A program made the position numbers and the translations under genes. Of a stretch of DNA of 64,000 nucleotides, positions 45,002 through 54,536 are shown one piece after another. A model generated the notes under the pieces. The model did not search any database. It was not told where the DNA came from and worked only from the letters and a program-made list of their open reading frames with translations. How positions within the stretch are numbered: position 1 is the stretch's first letter; the number at the start of each line of letters is the position of its first letter. This DNA comes from Oceanirhabdus sp. W0125-5 (lineage in GTDB: Bacteria > Bacillota > Clostridia > Clostridiales > Clostridiaceae): the NCBI RefSeq assembly GCF_027938815.1, contig NZ_CP115913.1, positions 3,382,001-3,446,000 of the forward strand, in the 5' to 3' direction.

Positions 45002-45092
45002 CCTTCTTGTTTAGCTTTTAAATAAAGCTAACGTTAATTTATATTACTTACTTGATGTGCATATGTAGTGGGAATACATATGCATTTTTTTT
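45002..45092 (+). ncRNA. Candidate small RNA, ~90 nt
   Basis: After the promoter come a first hairpin TAGCTTT/AAAGCTA (45012-45018 with 45024-45030) and a perfect 10-bp terminator TGCATATGTA/TACATATGCA (45058-45067 with 45075-45084) followed by eight T. No open frame with a ribosome site lies between. It could also act as a leader of the gene at 45230, but the terminator is 138 bases before that gene. Confidence 0.5.
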
Positions 45093-45229
45093 ATTAAGTT
45101 AATTATACTACAAATTGATTAAAAATTCAAAATATTTTATTTTTTGTAAATTCTCTTCTGTTGCATAGTATAGCAAATTTATCACCATATTATTAGTATA
45201 AACAATTATTATCTTATGGAGATGATATC

Positions 45230-46027
45230 ATGCTAAGTATATATGCCATATCAGATTCAATAGGCGAAACTGCGGAATTAGTTGCAAAAGGAATTGCATC
45301 TCAATTTTCCGAGGAGATCCATATTACTAGAGTTCCTTATTTAAAGACTTTAAAAAATGCACAAAAATTCATTGATACAATCAAAGAAGAAAAAAATTTA
45401 ATTATCATCTCAACAATTATCCTCAGTGAAGTAAAGGAATTTTTAGTTGAGAAATGTGTTGAGTTAAATCTTTGCTACATAAGCGTTCTATCACCAGGCA
45501 TTAATATTATAAGTCAAAAATTCAATATAAAACCCGCTTTTAAGCCGGGGAATATATGGAGCATGGATGATGAGTATTATAAAAGAATCTCTGCTATTGA
45601 GTTTGCAATTCAATATGACGATTCTAAAGATTATAATGGTTTAGACATTGCAGATATCGTACTTGTTGGACTCTCAAGAACATCAAAAACTCCCCTCTCC
45701 ATGTATTTAGCTTATAAAGGTTTAAAAGTAATCAACATCCCATTAATACCTGAGATACCTCCTCCACAAAAACTATTTGAAATAGATAAAAGAAAAGTTA
45801 TCGCATTAACAATAGACCCCCTTAAATTAATAGAAATTAGAAAACACAGATTAGAAAAACTAGGCTGGGGTATTAATACTTCAGGGTATACAGATGATCA
45901 GAGAATTTTAGAAGAATTTGATTATGCAGATGTTATATTTAAAAGAATTAATTGCAAGAAGATAGATGTTACTGATAGAGCAATAGAAGATACTGCTTTG
46001 ATCATATTAGATACTATAAAAAAATAG
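45230..46027 (+). CDS. Pyruvate, phosphate dikinase regulatory protein (DUF299 family)
   Basis: A 265-residue bifunctional kinase/pyrophosphorylase that switches off pyruvate phosphate dikinase (or PEP synthase) by ADP-dependent phosphorylation of a Thr and switches it on again with phosphate. It has the P-loop-like GLSRTSKTPLSMYLA and the strong YAISDSIGETAEL start; LIPEIPPPQKLFEI is also typical. Length is normal. No ppdK gene is in the window, so its target is elsewhere. GGAGATG precedes the ATG, and a terminator follows. Confidence 0.93.
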   Translation: MLSIYAISDSIGETAELVAKGIASQFSEEIHITRVPYLKTLKNAQKFIDTIKEEKNLIIISTIILSEVKEFLVEKCVELNLCYISVLSPGINIISQKFNIKPAFKPGNIWSMDDEYYKRISAIEFAIQYDDSKDYNGLDIADIVLVGLSRTSKTPLSMYLAYKGLKVINIPLIPEIPPPQKLFEIDKRKVIALTIDPLKLIEIRKHRLEKLGWGINTSGYTDDQRILEEFDYADVIFKRINCKKIDVTDRAIEDTALIILDTIKK

Positions 46028-46058
46028 ATAAACTCTAGAAGTTTATCTATTTTAATTT
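46021..46058. terminator. Bidirectional terminator
   Basis: AAAATAGATAAAC (46021-46033) with its complement (46041-46053), overlapping the stop of the preceding gene. Confidence 0.85.
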
Positions 46059-46063
46059 TTCCT

Positions 46064-47197
46064 TTACAAATTACTATTAAGGTTTTGCTTATCCACCTTT
46101 ATTACTTCTAGCTTTTTTAAATTCTGAATAGGAGTCATATCGCTTATTCTATTATTAGATAAATTTATCTTTTCTAATGAAGATAGATATTCTAACACCT
46201 TAATATTTTCAATAAAGTTATTACTAAAGTTAATTATTTCAAGCTTCTCTAAGCCTTTTAGGAATTTAATAGATGATATTAAATTATCTTGACCATATAT
46301 TATTTTAAGTTCCTTACAATATCTTAATGGAGATAAATCTTTAATATTATTTTTATTTATTGATAAATACTCAAGGTTATCAAATTTATTCAAAAAATCT
46401 ATACTGCTTAAATCCATGTTAGCTAATCCTAATCCTTTTATTTTTGTAGTATCTTGCGGTAAATACTTTAAAGTTTCTTTTGATAGTCCATTTAGATCAA
46501 TTATTTCAATCTTAGACCAATTTAATTCTCCTAATGGATAATAAAAACTCAGTGGATTTTTTCCAACATATAGAGTCCTTAACTCTTTTAAACTCATTAA
46601 TGGGGTTATGTCCTTAATTAGATTTCCTGTTAAAATCACCTCTTGTAATTCTTCCAAATCTTTTAAAACTCTTATTGATCTAATTCTATTGTAGGACAAA
46701 TCGATTTTTATTAGTTTAGTAAGTTCCCCTATTACTGCAATATCCTCAATTTGGTTTGAACTCAAAACTAGTTCTTCGAGGTTTTCTAACTCCTTAATCG
46801 TTGATATATCCTTCAAGTCACTAAACCAAATTTCCAAAGAGGTTAAATTTTTTAGTTCTTTTAAGAAATCAAGGTTATCAATGTTTACTTTCCATAGATT
46901 TAAAGACCTAAGATTAGTAAATTTCCTAATATCGTTTAAAGATATAACATCAGCATCATAGTTATTTATAAATAATTTTTCTACTTTTAAAATATCACTT
47001 TCAGTTATAGATTTATCAAAAATATTTAATTGCTCTCTTACCAATCTTTCAATCTCAGGATCATTAAAGATAATCTCCGATGCTTCAACCACATGAACTT
47101 CATTTGTAGGATTATCATTAATTAATAAGACTCCTAGTATTATAACAAGAAAAACTAACCCAGATATAATCACCACTATCCATTTCTTTTTACTCAC
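46064..47197 (-). CDS. Membrane-anchored leucine-rich-repeat protein
   Basis: A 377-residue protein with an N-terminal membrane anchor (KWIVVIISGLVFLVIILGVLL) and an outside domain of LRR units of 22 residues of the internalin-like type (LEELVLSSNQIEDIAVIGEL, LIKIDLSYNRIRSIRVLKDL, LEKINLSNNRISDMTPIQNL), about twelve in all. The middle repeats (about residues 215-250) are irregular. No LPXTG anchor is seen; the protein is held by its N-terminus. It probably binds proteins at the cell surface. The start is GTG at 47197, behind AGGTGG. Confidence 0.88.
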   Translation of the reverse strand: MSKKKWIVVIISGLVFLVIILGVLLINDNPTNEVHVVEASEIIFNDPEIERLVREQLNIFDKSITESDILKVEKLFINNYDADVISLNDIRKFTNLRSLNLWKVNIDNLDFLKELKNLTSLEIWFSDLKDISTIKELENLEELVLSSNQIEDIAVIGELTKLIKIDLSYNRIRSIRVLKDLEELQEVILTGNLIKDITPLMSLKELRTLYVGKNPLSFYYPLGELNWSKIEIIDLNGLSKETLKYLPQDTTKIKGLGLANMDLSSIDFLNKFDNLEYLSINKNNIKDLSPLRYCKELKIIYGQDNLISSIKFLKGLEKLEIINFSNNFIENIKVLEYLSSLEKINLSNNRISDMTPIQNLKKLEVIKVDKQNLNSNL

Positions 47198-47338
47198 CTA
47201 ACCACCTAAACCTTTCTATGTTATCATAATCAATTATTCAAGTTCACTTTAGCTTTTCTATTTACAAATATATGAAAAGTTATCTTAATATATGATTAAT
47301 TAACCTTTATTAGGTTTAAGTTACGAGTATCGAATACA

Positions 47339-47388
47339 AAAAAAATTCTTTGATCCCTAAATGTAAATTAAGAGTCAAAGAATTTTTT
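47339..47388 (-). terminator. Intrinsic terminator of the zinc-ribbon/SPFH genes
   Basis: AAAAATTCTTTGA (47341-47353) with TCAAAGAATTTTT (47375-47387), loop about 21 bases, next to the stop at 47391. Confidence 0.75.
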
Positions 47389-47390
47389 AA

Positions 47391-48503
47391 TTATTTATTG
47401 CTCATATAAAAGTATATCAATATAGCTATACCTGCAAGGACTAATATTGTGAATATAACTTTCCAAATACTTATTGGAGCCTCTCCTTGTACTTCTCCTG
47501 TTTGGCCATTAATCATAAACTTATAGTTCTTATTCTTAAATGTGTATGCTGAAATCCAAATAGGTAGTAATAAATGTTTAAATTTTATATCTTCATAATG
47601 AGTTGAGATTCTTAAATCTCTTATTGTATCACCATTAATTTTCCTTTGAATTGAATTTCTTAGATCTGCTTTTATTTCTGTTTGTGCTAAGCTCCACCCT
47701 TCATCAAGATTAATACTATATCTTTCTGAAATAAATCCTGATATATAATGAGGTTGATATTTCACAAGTTCATTAAGATTAAAGGGTTCAAGTCTTTTAA
47801 GTAACTTCTCTTTAACTTGATTAGATGCTGGAATAAGTATATCATCAAAATCTTTAGCAAAATCCCCAGCAACATATTCCCACCTTGTCCTACGTTCTCT
47901 TTTTGTAACTTGTTTTCTTTCACCATTAACCTCTTCCCATTTTGTTACATTTACATAATAATAAGTACCTTTCTGTGCACTATAAGAGGAATACGTTGAT
48001 GAGTCATATGTCCAAAATGGAATATAAACTCCTGACAGTTTATCAAATTTATATTGATGCTTTAGTGCTTTAGGGGCATAATATCTTTTAGAAATCCATT
48101 TCTTAAATTCTTTTTGTGCGCTCTCTTTTGTAACTTTAAAAGGAATCAAAGATTCAGGAACAATAGTTCTCTCAGCATCTGATTTCAGTATATGAGAAGA
48201 ACCACAAAATGCACAGAATTCAGAAGTATTTTTAGCTTCCACTAGAGTTTCGGCTCCGCAATTTTCACACTTGATTGTTCTCTGTTCATCTCCCCAATCA
48301 GTATTTGCATCATTCATTGCTGAATCAATATCATATTCTATAATCTCTTCATTTTCAAATTCAATTTGAACACTGGAAGAACAATAAGGACAAATTAATG
48401 ACTGACTTTCAATATCAAAACTTAAATTTCCTCCGCAACTTGGACAATCATATTTATGAGTGTCTTTTTTTACTTTTGTATTTTCCTCATTAAATTTATT
48501 CAT
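47391..48503 (-). CDS. Zinc-ribbon membrane protein, YdjG-like
   Basis: About 370 residues. Two N-terminal zinc ribbons (CPSCGG/CPYCSSS and CENCGA/CAFCGSS) precede a middle domain with IPFWTYDSSTYSSY and KEKLLKRLEPFNLNELVKY, and a single C-terminal membrane helix (SIWKVIFTILVLAGIAILIYFYM). The build matches Bacillus YdjG-like proteins of the pspA-ydjGHI group. The ATG at 48503 follows GGAGGAGG; an ATG further up is less likely. It lies 13 bases behind the SPFH/zinc-ribbon gene in the same operon, so the two probably form one membrane complex. Confidence 0.82.
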   Translation of the reverse strand: MNKFNEENTKVKKDTHKYDCPSCGGNLSFDIESQSLICPYCSSSVQIEFENEEIIEYDIDSAMNDANTDWGDEQRTIKCENCGAETLVEAKNTSEFCAFCGSSHILKSDAERTIVPESLIPFKVTKESAQKEFKKWISKRYYAPKALKHQYKFDKLSGVYIPFWTYDSSTYSSYSAQKGTYYYVNVTKWEEVNGERKQVTKRERRTRWEYVAGDFAKDFDDILIPASNQVKEKLLKRLEPFNLNELVKYQPHYISGFISERYSINLDEGWSLAQTEIKADLRNSIQRKINGDTIRDLRISTHYEDIKFKHLLLPIWISAYTFKNKNYKFMINGQTGEVQGEAPISIWKVIFTILVLAGIAILIYFYMSNK

Positions 48504-48516
48504 ATTCCTCCTCCTA

Positions 48517-49704
48517 TTAAGCTTTAGTTCCACATTCAGGACAGAACTTCGAAGAATCGCTTAATTTTGCTCCACAACCTTCACAGAACTTCTCTTTATT
48601 TTGCTTCTCACCACATTCAGGACAGAATTTTGATCCAATTTTTATTTTTGCCCCACATTTTGAACAATTCATCATATTTTCCTCTGGAACTAATGTTTTT
48701 GTCCCACACTCTGGGCAGAATTTATTATCCTTGCTAATTTTTTCTTTACATCCACTACAAGTTATCATTTCCTGTGTTTTTTTATCTATTTCAACAGGTG
48801 AATGAGATATTGATTCACTCTTATTCTGTGAATTAACATTGTTTAATGTTTGTGCCATAATATTACCTAACGCCGCACCAGTACTTAACCCTATCCCTGC
48901 ATTAGCCATTATATTACCTTCATTTTGAGCTGCATCTCTCATTGCATCAGCTGCTTGCAGTCTAGTATAATTGTCTATCCCACCGCCCATAGACATAGCT
49001 CCAACTGATGCTCTCTTATTCATCGCTTCTTCAACTTCATCTGGCACAGAAATGTTTTCTATATAAAGAGAAGTTAAAGTAATACCTAAATCATTAAACT
49101 TACTCTGAAGCTTATTTGTTGTTATTTCACTTAACTCATCATAGTACATTAATAAATCTAATGCCGCAACCTTGGATTCACCTATTGCATCTGTTAATCC
49201 TGAAATTATCATTCTTTTTAACTGACCTTCAATATTTTCAGTATCAAAAGATGAATTTGTTCCAAAAACCTCTTTTAAGAATACTTCAGGACTACTTACT
49301 CTAAAAGAGTAAATTCCATATCCACGAATCCTGATTACTCCAAAATCTTTATCTCTCATCATTATAGGGTTTGATGTCCCCCATTTATTATCAGTAAATT
49401 GTCTTGTATTTACAAAATAAACTTCGCTTTTAAATGGTGAATTAAATCCATATTTCCAAGCTTTAAGTTTACATAAAACTGGAAGATTCTCTGTAGAGAG
49501 CGTATACCTTCCAGGTGGAAAAATATCTGTTATTTCTCCTTCATTCACAAAGATAGCCATCTGCGATTCTCTGACTGTAAGCTGTGCTCCCATTTTTATT
49601 TCCTTTCCTTGCACCGGAAAACGATATACCATTATATCTCTAGAGTCATCTGTCCATTCAATTACTTCAATAAATTGACTCTTAATAAACTTAAAAATCC
49701 CCAT
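48517..49704 (-). CDS. SPFH-domain protein with C-terminal zinc ribbons, YdjI-like
   Basis: A 395-residue protein. The SPFH (prohibitin-like) domain covers about residues 15-230 (VYRFPVQGKEIKMGAQLTVRE, GIYSFRVSSPEVFLKEVFG, LTSLYIENISVPDEVEEAM). A glycine/alanine helix with GIGLSTGAALGNIMAQ follows. The C-terminus has three zinc ribbons (CSGCKEKISKDNKFCPECG and two more). It resembles Bacillus YdjI, which with YdjG brings PspA to the membrane under stress. No pspA is nearby. GGAGG precedes the ATG. Confidence 0.86.
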   Translation of the reverse strand: MGIFKFIKSQFIEVIEWTDDSRDIMVYRFPVQGKEIKMGAQLTVRESQMAIFVNEGEITDIFPPGRYTLSTENLPVLCKLKAWKYGFNSPFKSEVYFVNTRQFTDNKWGTSNPIMMRDKDFGVIRIRGYGIYSFRVSSPEVFLKEVFGTNSSFDTENIEGQLKRMIISGLTDAIGESKVAALDLLMYYDELSEITTNKLQSKFNDLGITLTSLYIENISVPDEVEEAMNKRASVGAMSMGGGIDNYTRLQAADAMRDAAQNEGNIMANAGIGLSTGAALGNIMAQTLNNVNSQNKSESISHSPVEIDKKTQEMITCSGCKEKISKDNKFCPECGTKTLVPEENMMNCSKCGAKIKIGSKFCPECGEKQNKEKFCEGCGAKLSDSSKFCPECGTKA

Positions 49705-49783
49705 ATATAATCAACCTCCAAATTCAATTTAACCATTTATTATATTATAATACAATTTTTACAATTGATATAGTTGTTTATTT

Positions 49784-51781
49784 TTATTCAATAATGGGAA
49801 TATCCTCTTCTTTTATATCATCTTCTTTATTTAGAGAGTTTAAGATACTATCTTTTATCTTCATTGCTCTAGCATCATTTTTTTCTTCACATTTTTTATC
49901 AAAATCAACTCCAAGTTTCTCACTTACAAGCATTCCCATTAGCATTTCAAACACATTACCACTTTGTCCTTCAGCACCCCCCATAGTTACTAAAGTTTCA
50001 GGAACTATTTTAATCTGTGATTTTTCAATTGCTTGAGTAAATTTACTCATAATCTCCTGCATAACTTGATATTGTGGTCCTCCATATGCTTTTACCTGTT
50101 CATCTACTGCTATTGCTTTACCAATACCAATTCTAGCTTCCTTTTCTGCTTCAGCTTCAGCTATAGCTTTTATCTTGGAGGCTTCTTCTAATGCACGTCT
50201 ATATTCTGCTTTACCTTTATTACTTTGAATTTGAATATTAATTTCTGACTCAGTTAAAAACTGCTGCTGAGACGCTCTTGATTGAGCTTCTCTAAATTCT
50301 TTCTCTTTAACAGCTGCTTTCTCTTGTTGAGAGTAAGTTTCTATTCTTTCTAATGCTATTTGTCTTTCTCTCAATTGAGTAAGTATATCTTCAATTTTAT
50401 TATCATTTTCTGATGAAGAAGGAGTCCCTATCAACACTTCTTCTAAATCTAAATTATAATGTCCAAACTTTATTTTCATTTCTTTAGAAGAGGTCTCTTG
50501 AATATCACTTCGCTCTTGGATTAATTGTATTAAAGTTTTAGTTTGACCAATATTTTTAAAATATGCAGATACCATTGGATCCAGTGTCTGATCAACAAGT
50601 TTTTTAATGTCTCCAAATCTTTGAATAACTAATGGTGCTTTCTTATAATCTATGTGAAGAACAACTGATAATGGTAATGATGGTTGAAATGCGTCTTTAG
50701 TAATTAAAGTTACCTCTTTCAAATTCTCATCATAACTATGAGTACCACTTTGATTACTTATCCATTTTAAAATTATATTCGTAGTAGGAACCGTTACAAT
50801 TTTACCTGAATAAGTATTAAAGGCATATTTACCTGGCATAAGCGGTTTGTTCCATACCCCACGACACCCTTCTTCAACTAATTCACCATGTTTGTACCCT
50901 TCTCCACTTGAATCTTCTCCACGGGGACCAATATACGATACCACAACTCCTACAAAACCAACATCAACAACTGTTTTTTCAATAAACTGAACTGTTGCAA
51001 ATAATCTATTTATAAAGTAAGTTCCTTCTACAAGAACCTGATGTTGTCTACCTCTAAAACCACCTGCATGTAAGAATTTTTCTGGATCTTGGAAGTTATT
51101 GTGATAAGTGTCCTCATTATTTGAATCATCCCCTACAGTAGGTGCTATTATATCATTCTTATTTAATGAGGGACCATCATGAACCGTTACAATTCCAACT
51201 TCATCATCGCTGCCTTTTATAACTATTGGATTAAATCCATTTCTCTCTTTTAGTATTTGTGCCATATTCTCAATAGACACATCTTCTGATTTACTTCCTA
51301 AAGGAAGATAATAGGTTTTATTATTTGTAATAATTACAAATTGTGCTAGGTTAAAAGCATAAGTCCCTTCTCTAACAATCCCCCTCTGTGGTCCTTTCTG
51401 ACCTCCATTATTCAAAAATCCTCGTGTATTTTGGAAGTTATTTCCTTCAAAAATCACTTTACCTAATGTTTGAGTTGGATCAAGAGGTTTACCATCCCTT
51501 GCAAAAACATAGGCTATTTCACCTTGTGGAATTGTCACCAATGAACATTTATGAATCTTGTACATCAATGGAGTTAATAAATGAATACCCCCTCTTAGTA
51601 ACTCTGGTTGATATCCTGCTTCTCCATTTAATGCAATGATTTTTTCATCTAATGCCCCCTTAGGCGACCACCATTTCTCAACAACTGCAATTTTGTCATT
51701 AGGGATTACTCTTACACCTATGCCCCACAATATAATAGCTAGCACAAGAACTATTCCCAAAATTATAAATACTACTGCCAT
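49784..51781 (-). CDS. Large flotillin-like SPFH protein
   Basis: A 665-residue protein with an N-terminal membrane helix (VFIILGIVLVLAIILWGIGV) and a long SPFH-type domain. About residues 500-580 form a charged coiled coil (REFREAQSRASQQQFLTESE-like, then EYRRALEEASKIKAIAEAEAEKEARIG) as in flotillins. It is longer than FloA or FloT. It lies 80 bases upstream of the YdjI-like gene on the same strand, so a joint membrane-organising role is likely. AAAGGGGG precedes the ATG. Confidence 0.85.
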   Translation of the reverse strand: MAVVFIILGIVLVLAIILWGIGVRVIPNDKIAVVEKWWSPKGALDEKIIALNGEAGYQPELLRGGIHLLTPLMYKIHKCSLVTIPQGEIAYVFARDGKPLDPTQTLGKVIFEGNNFQNTRGFLNNGGQKGPQRGIVREGTYAFNLAQFVIITNNKTYYLPLGSKSEDVSIENMAQILKERNGFNPIVIKGSDDEVGIVTVHDGPSLNKNDIIAPTVGDDSNNEDTYHNNFQDPEKFLHAGGFRGRQHQVLVEGTYFINRLFATVQFIEKTVVDVGFVGVVVSYIGPRGEDSSGEGYKHGELVEEGCRGVWNKPLMPGKYAFNTYSGKIVTVPTTNIILKWISNQSGTHSYDENLKEVTLITKDAFQPSLPLSVVLHIDYKKAPLVIQRFGDIKKLVDQTLDPMVSAYFKNIGQTKTLIQLIQERSDIQETSSKEMKIKFGHYNLDLEEVLIGTPSSSENDNKIEDILTQLRERQIALERIETYSQQEKAAVKEKEFREAQSRASQQQFLTESEINIQIQSNKGKAEYRRALEEASKIKAIAEAEAEKEARIGIGKAIAVDEQVKAYGGPQYQVMQEIMSKFTQAIEKSQIKIVPETLVTMGGAEGQSGNVFEMLMGMLVSEKLGVDFDKKCEEKNDARAMKIKDSILNSLNKEDDIKEEDIPIIE

Positions 51782-51888
51782 GAAAATACCCCCTTTAATT
51801 TTAGATATAAAGTATTTTATACTTTATAATATAGTTATAATTTTAGCATGTAATTATATACCATTAATTACAAATTTATTACAAAATA

Positions 51889-51919
51889 AAAAGAGATATT
51901 CCCATTCAGAATATCTCTT
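51889..51919. terminator. Bidirectional terminator
   Basis: AAAGAGATATTC with its complement and CCATTCA loop, between helD and the flotillin-like gene. Confidence 0.85.
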
Positions 51920-51927
51920 TATCAAAT

Positions 51928-54183
51928 TTATAATAAATTCGATTTTTCACCTAAAGAATATATATTTAATTTATGAAGAGGTCTTGTCAAAGCAACATAA
52001 AGTAGTTTTACATCCATTTGATTAAATGCGTACATTTCTTTTGAACCATTCGCAACTATGACCATATCAAATTCTAATCCCTTTACCAAGTATGAAGGGA
52101 TAATTGCAATACCTCCATTGTATTTCTTTTCATTTCCTTGTATAAGAGTTAAATTTTTATTATGCCCTTTCAATATTTTCTTTATTTTCATACATTCATC
52201 CAGTGTTTTGCATATTATGGCAAGTGAACTATAACCCCTACTTTCCATATTATCAATATCCATAGATATATTTCTGCAAATCTCTTGGTACGAGTCAAGT
52301 TCAATAACCGAAACATCATCCCCATGCCTAAGAACAGGTTTAGCTGGAGGAAGCTTCTCATCATCTAATTTTTCAATAACAGAACTTGCTTTATCCATTA
52401 TCTCAACAGTTGTTCTATAACTTTGATCTAGTTTTAAAAATGTACTCTTAGTTTCTGTAAAAATCTTATTGGTAACATCCTGCCAATCCTCAATTCCTCT
52501 ATAACTGTTAATTCCTTGGCATAAGTCTCCTAATATTGTCATAGAGCTACTTCCTATTAAAGTCTTTAGCATATATAGTTGAAATAAGCTAAAATCTTGA
52601 GCTTCATCTATTACAACATGTCTCACTGTAATTTTTTCATCCAATCCAAATATGCTATACTTTAATAACAGCAAAGGTGCAAGATCCTCAATCTCATATA
52701 GGTTTTGAATTATTGAATCAATGGTTGATGTACATGTATCTTTTACTAAGATGTCTTCTAGTTTTGAATCCACTAACTTTTCAAGAAATTCTCTATAGTA
52801 CTCTTCAACAGTTCTATACTCAATCTTTTTTAGGTAATCATTTACTAAAGTTTTAGATTGCTTTTTGATTTTTTCAAGTAATAAATCTCTTTCATCTGTC
52901 ATTTTAATAAATAATTTTCTTCTTTCTGGGCCATCTTTCATCTTATGCCTTATTTGATTAAGTTTTTCATCATATATAAGTTCAACTTTATCTAGGAGTT
53001 TTTGTTTATTTCTTTTCAAAACGTTGTTTAAATGCTTCTTCATTTCATCGATTCTTTTCTTGAATGGAAGATGTTTATATTCCTCCTTAAAGAGTTTCAT
53101 CAAATTTTCTCTAGATATAAGTTTGAATTTGTATATTTTAAAATCTTCATCAGGAAGAAAGGATTCTTCTAAGTAATCAATATATTCTTCTAAAAGATCT
53201 TTAAATTCAAGGGAAGATTTAAAATGTGATATTTCTTTTACTGTAGAATTGCCTATATTGCTTGACATTGATTTGTTAACTATATTCCCAAGTTTAATAT
53301 ATCCTTCTCTTATCTTTACTTTCTTCCCTAAAACCATTCTAGCAAAGTCTTCATAAGTAGTTTGAATAACCTTATCCACACCAAGTTCTGGAAGAACTTC
53401 AGAAATATAATTTAAGAAGAATCTATTTGGAGCAATAATCATAAAATTATCTGGAGTAAATGTTTTTTCATAAGTGTATATAAGATATGCTATTCTATGT
53501 AGAGCAATTGTTGTCTTTCCTCCACCAGCAGCCCCTTGCACTATCAATGGCTTCCACATATCAGCTCTTATTACTCTATTCTGCTCAGCCTGGATTGTTG
53601 ATACGATATCTTTTAATCTGTTGTCAGCATTAGCCCCTAAGGAAGCCTGTAGAAATTCATCATTTGTGGTAATGTCGATGTCAAAATAATCTTTAAGATT
53701 ACTATTTTCGATGCTATATTGCCGTTTTAGTGAAATCACACCATTAATGATTCCCTCTGGACATTCATAATGAGCCTCTCCAATTCTCCCTTCATAATAT
53801 AAGTTTGCAATTGGAGCTCTCCAGTCTATTACCAATAATTTATGAGTCTCTTCGTTCATTAGTGAAGTTTTACCAATATAGAGGTTTTCATCTTCATCTG
53901 ATGAATCTTCTTTAAAATCAACTCTTGAAAAATATGGTTTATTAAGACTTTGAACAAGGTTTTGCACTTTTGTTTTTAAATTAGATTGTAACACAGAATT
54001 AATTACAAGTTCATTAAATTGTTCAGCATTATCAGAGTTGAAATGCCTTATACCATACTCTACCTCCTCATCAATTTTAGCTACTGTTTTAATTGTTTTG
54101 TCATAATAAATATTAAGATGCTTTAAAGTTAAATCCAATCTTGAAGATTCCATTAAATAATCTGATTTCTTTTCAATACACAT
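51928..54183 (-). CDS. HelD-like RNA polymerase-recycling helicase
   Basis: A ~751-residue superfamily 1 ATPase. Walker A is IVQGAAGGGKTTIALHRI, Walker B HVVIDEAQDFS, and QSYRTT, VKGLEFDMVIV and VALTRPLHKL are further helicase motifs. The N-terminal coiled coil and long insertion between motifs fit HelD, which removes stalled RNA polymerase from DNA. An in-frame ATG 20 codons upstream at 54243 is possible, but AGGTGATT precedes the ATG at 54183, which begins MCIEKKSDYL. Confidence 0.92.
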   Translation of the reverse strand: MCIEKKSDYLMESSRLDLTLKHLNIYYDKTIKTVAKIDEEVEYGIRHFNSDNAEQFNELVINSVLQSNLKTKVQNLVQSLNKPYFSRVDFKEDSSDEDENLYIGKTSLMNEETHKLLVIDWRAPIANLYYEGRIGEAHYECPEGIINGVISLKRQYSIENSNLKDYFDIDITTNDEFLQASLGANADNRLKDIVSTIQAEQNRVIRADMWKPLIVQGAAGGGKTTIALHRIAYLIYTYEKTFTPDNFMIIAPNRFFLNYISEVLPELGVDKVIQTTYEDFARMVLGKKVKIREGYIKLGNIVNKSMSSNIGNSTVKEISHFKSSLEFKDLLEEYIDYLEESFLPDEDFKIYKFKLISRENLMKLFKEEYKHLPFKKRIDEMKKHLNNVLKRNKQKLLDKVELIYDEKLNQIRHKMKDGPERRKLFIKMTDERDLLLEKIKKQSKTLVNDYLKKIEYRTVEEYYREFLEKLVDSKLEDILVKDTCTSTIDSIIQNLYEIEDLAPLLLLKYSIFGLDEKITVRHVVIDEAQDFSLFQLYMLKTLIGSSSMTILGDLCQGINSYRGIEDWQDVTNKIFTETKSTFLKLDQSYRTTVEIMDKASSVIEKLDDEKLPPAKPVLRHGDDVSVIELDSYQEICRNISMDIDNMESRGYSSLAIICKTLDECMKIKKILKGHNKNLTLIQGNEKKYNGGIAIIPSYLVKGLEFDMVIVANGSKEMYAFNQMDVKLLYVALTRPLHKLNIYSLGEKSNLL

Positions 54184-54344
54184 ATTAATCACCTCACAAG
54201 TTTTGTGGGTCTGAGACATATTATATTGTAATACATTTTCCAATTAAATGAAAATGTTATTTAAGTTTATTTCTTCTTTTCAAAAACTCCCTTTCTAAGT
54301 GTTCAATATAAAACTTTAGTTTTCTTAATTTTTCTAATATTTTC

Positions 54345-54373
54345 TTGACTATATTGCATTTTTAGTTTATAGT
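54345..54373 (+). promoter_or_regulatory. Promoter with no protein gene downstream
   Basis: -35 TTGACT (54345-54350), 17-base spacer, -10 TATAGT (54368-54373). Confidence 0.6.
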
Positions 54374-54379
54374 ATATAT

Positions 54380-54476
54380 ATAGTATTTAAATTATATATT
54401 AAAATACAATGGTTATGCGAAAAAACAGATATTATTATAAATTTTAAAAGTTACTATTGAAATAGTAGCTTTTTTT
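54380..54476 (+). ncRNA. Candidate small RNA, ~95 nt
   Basis: Transcription from 54345-54373 would end at the hairpin AAAAGTTACTAT / ATAGTAGCTTTT (54447-54458 with 54462-54473; one wobble) followed by T-run. Only a 12-codon frame (MVMRKNRYYYKF, from 54409) lies inside, without a ribosome site. It is antisense to nothing annotated. Confidence 0.45.
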
Positions 54477-54501
54477 GCGCTTATTATATACTAATAAATA
54501 A

Positions 54502-54530
54502 AAAAAATCCTATTATTTATAGGATTTTTT
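54502..54530. terminator. Bidirectional terminator
   Basis: AAAAAATCCTAT/ATAGGATTTTTT stem, loop TATTT, directly after the PRPP synthetase-like gene. Confidence 0.9.
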
Positions 54531-54536
54531 ATTTAT

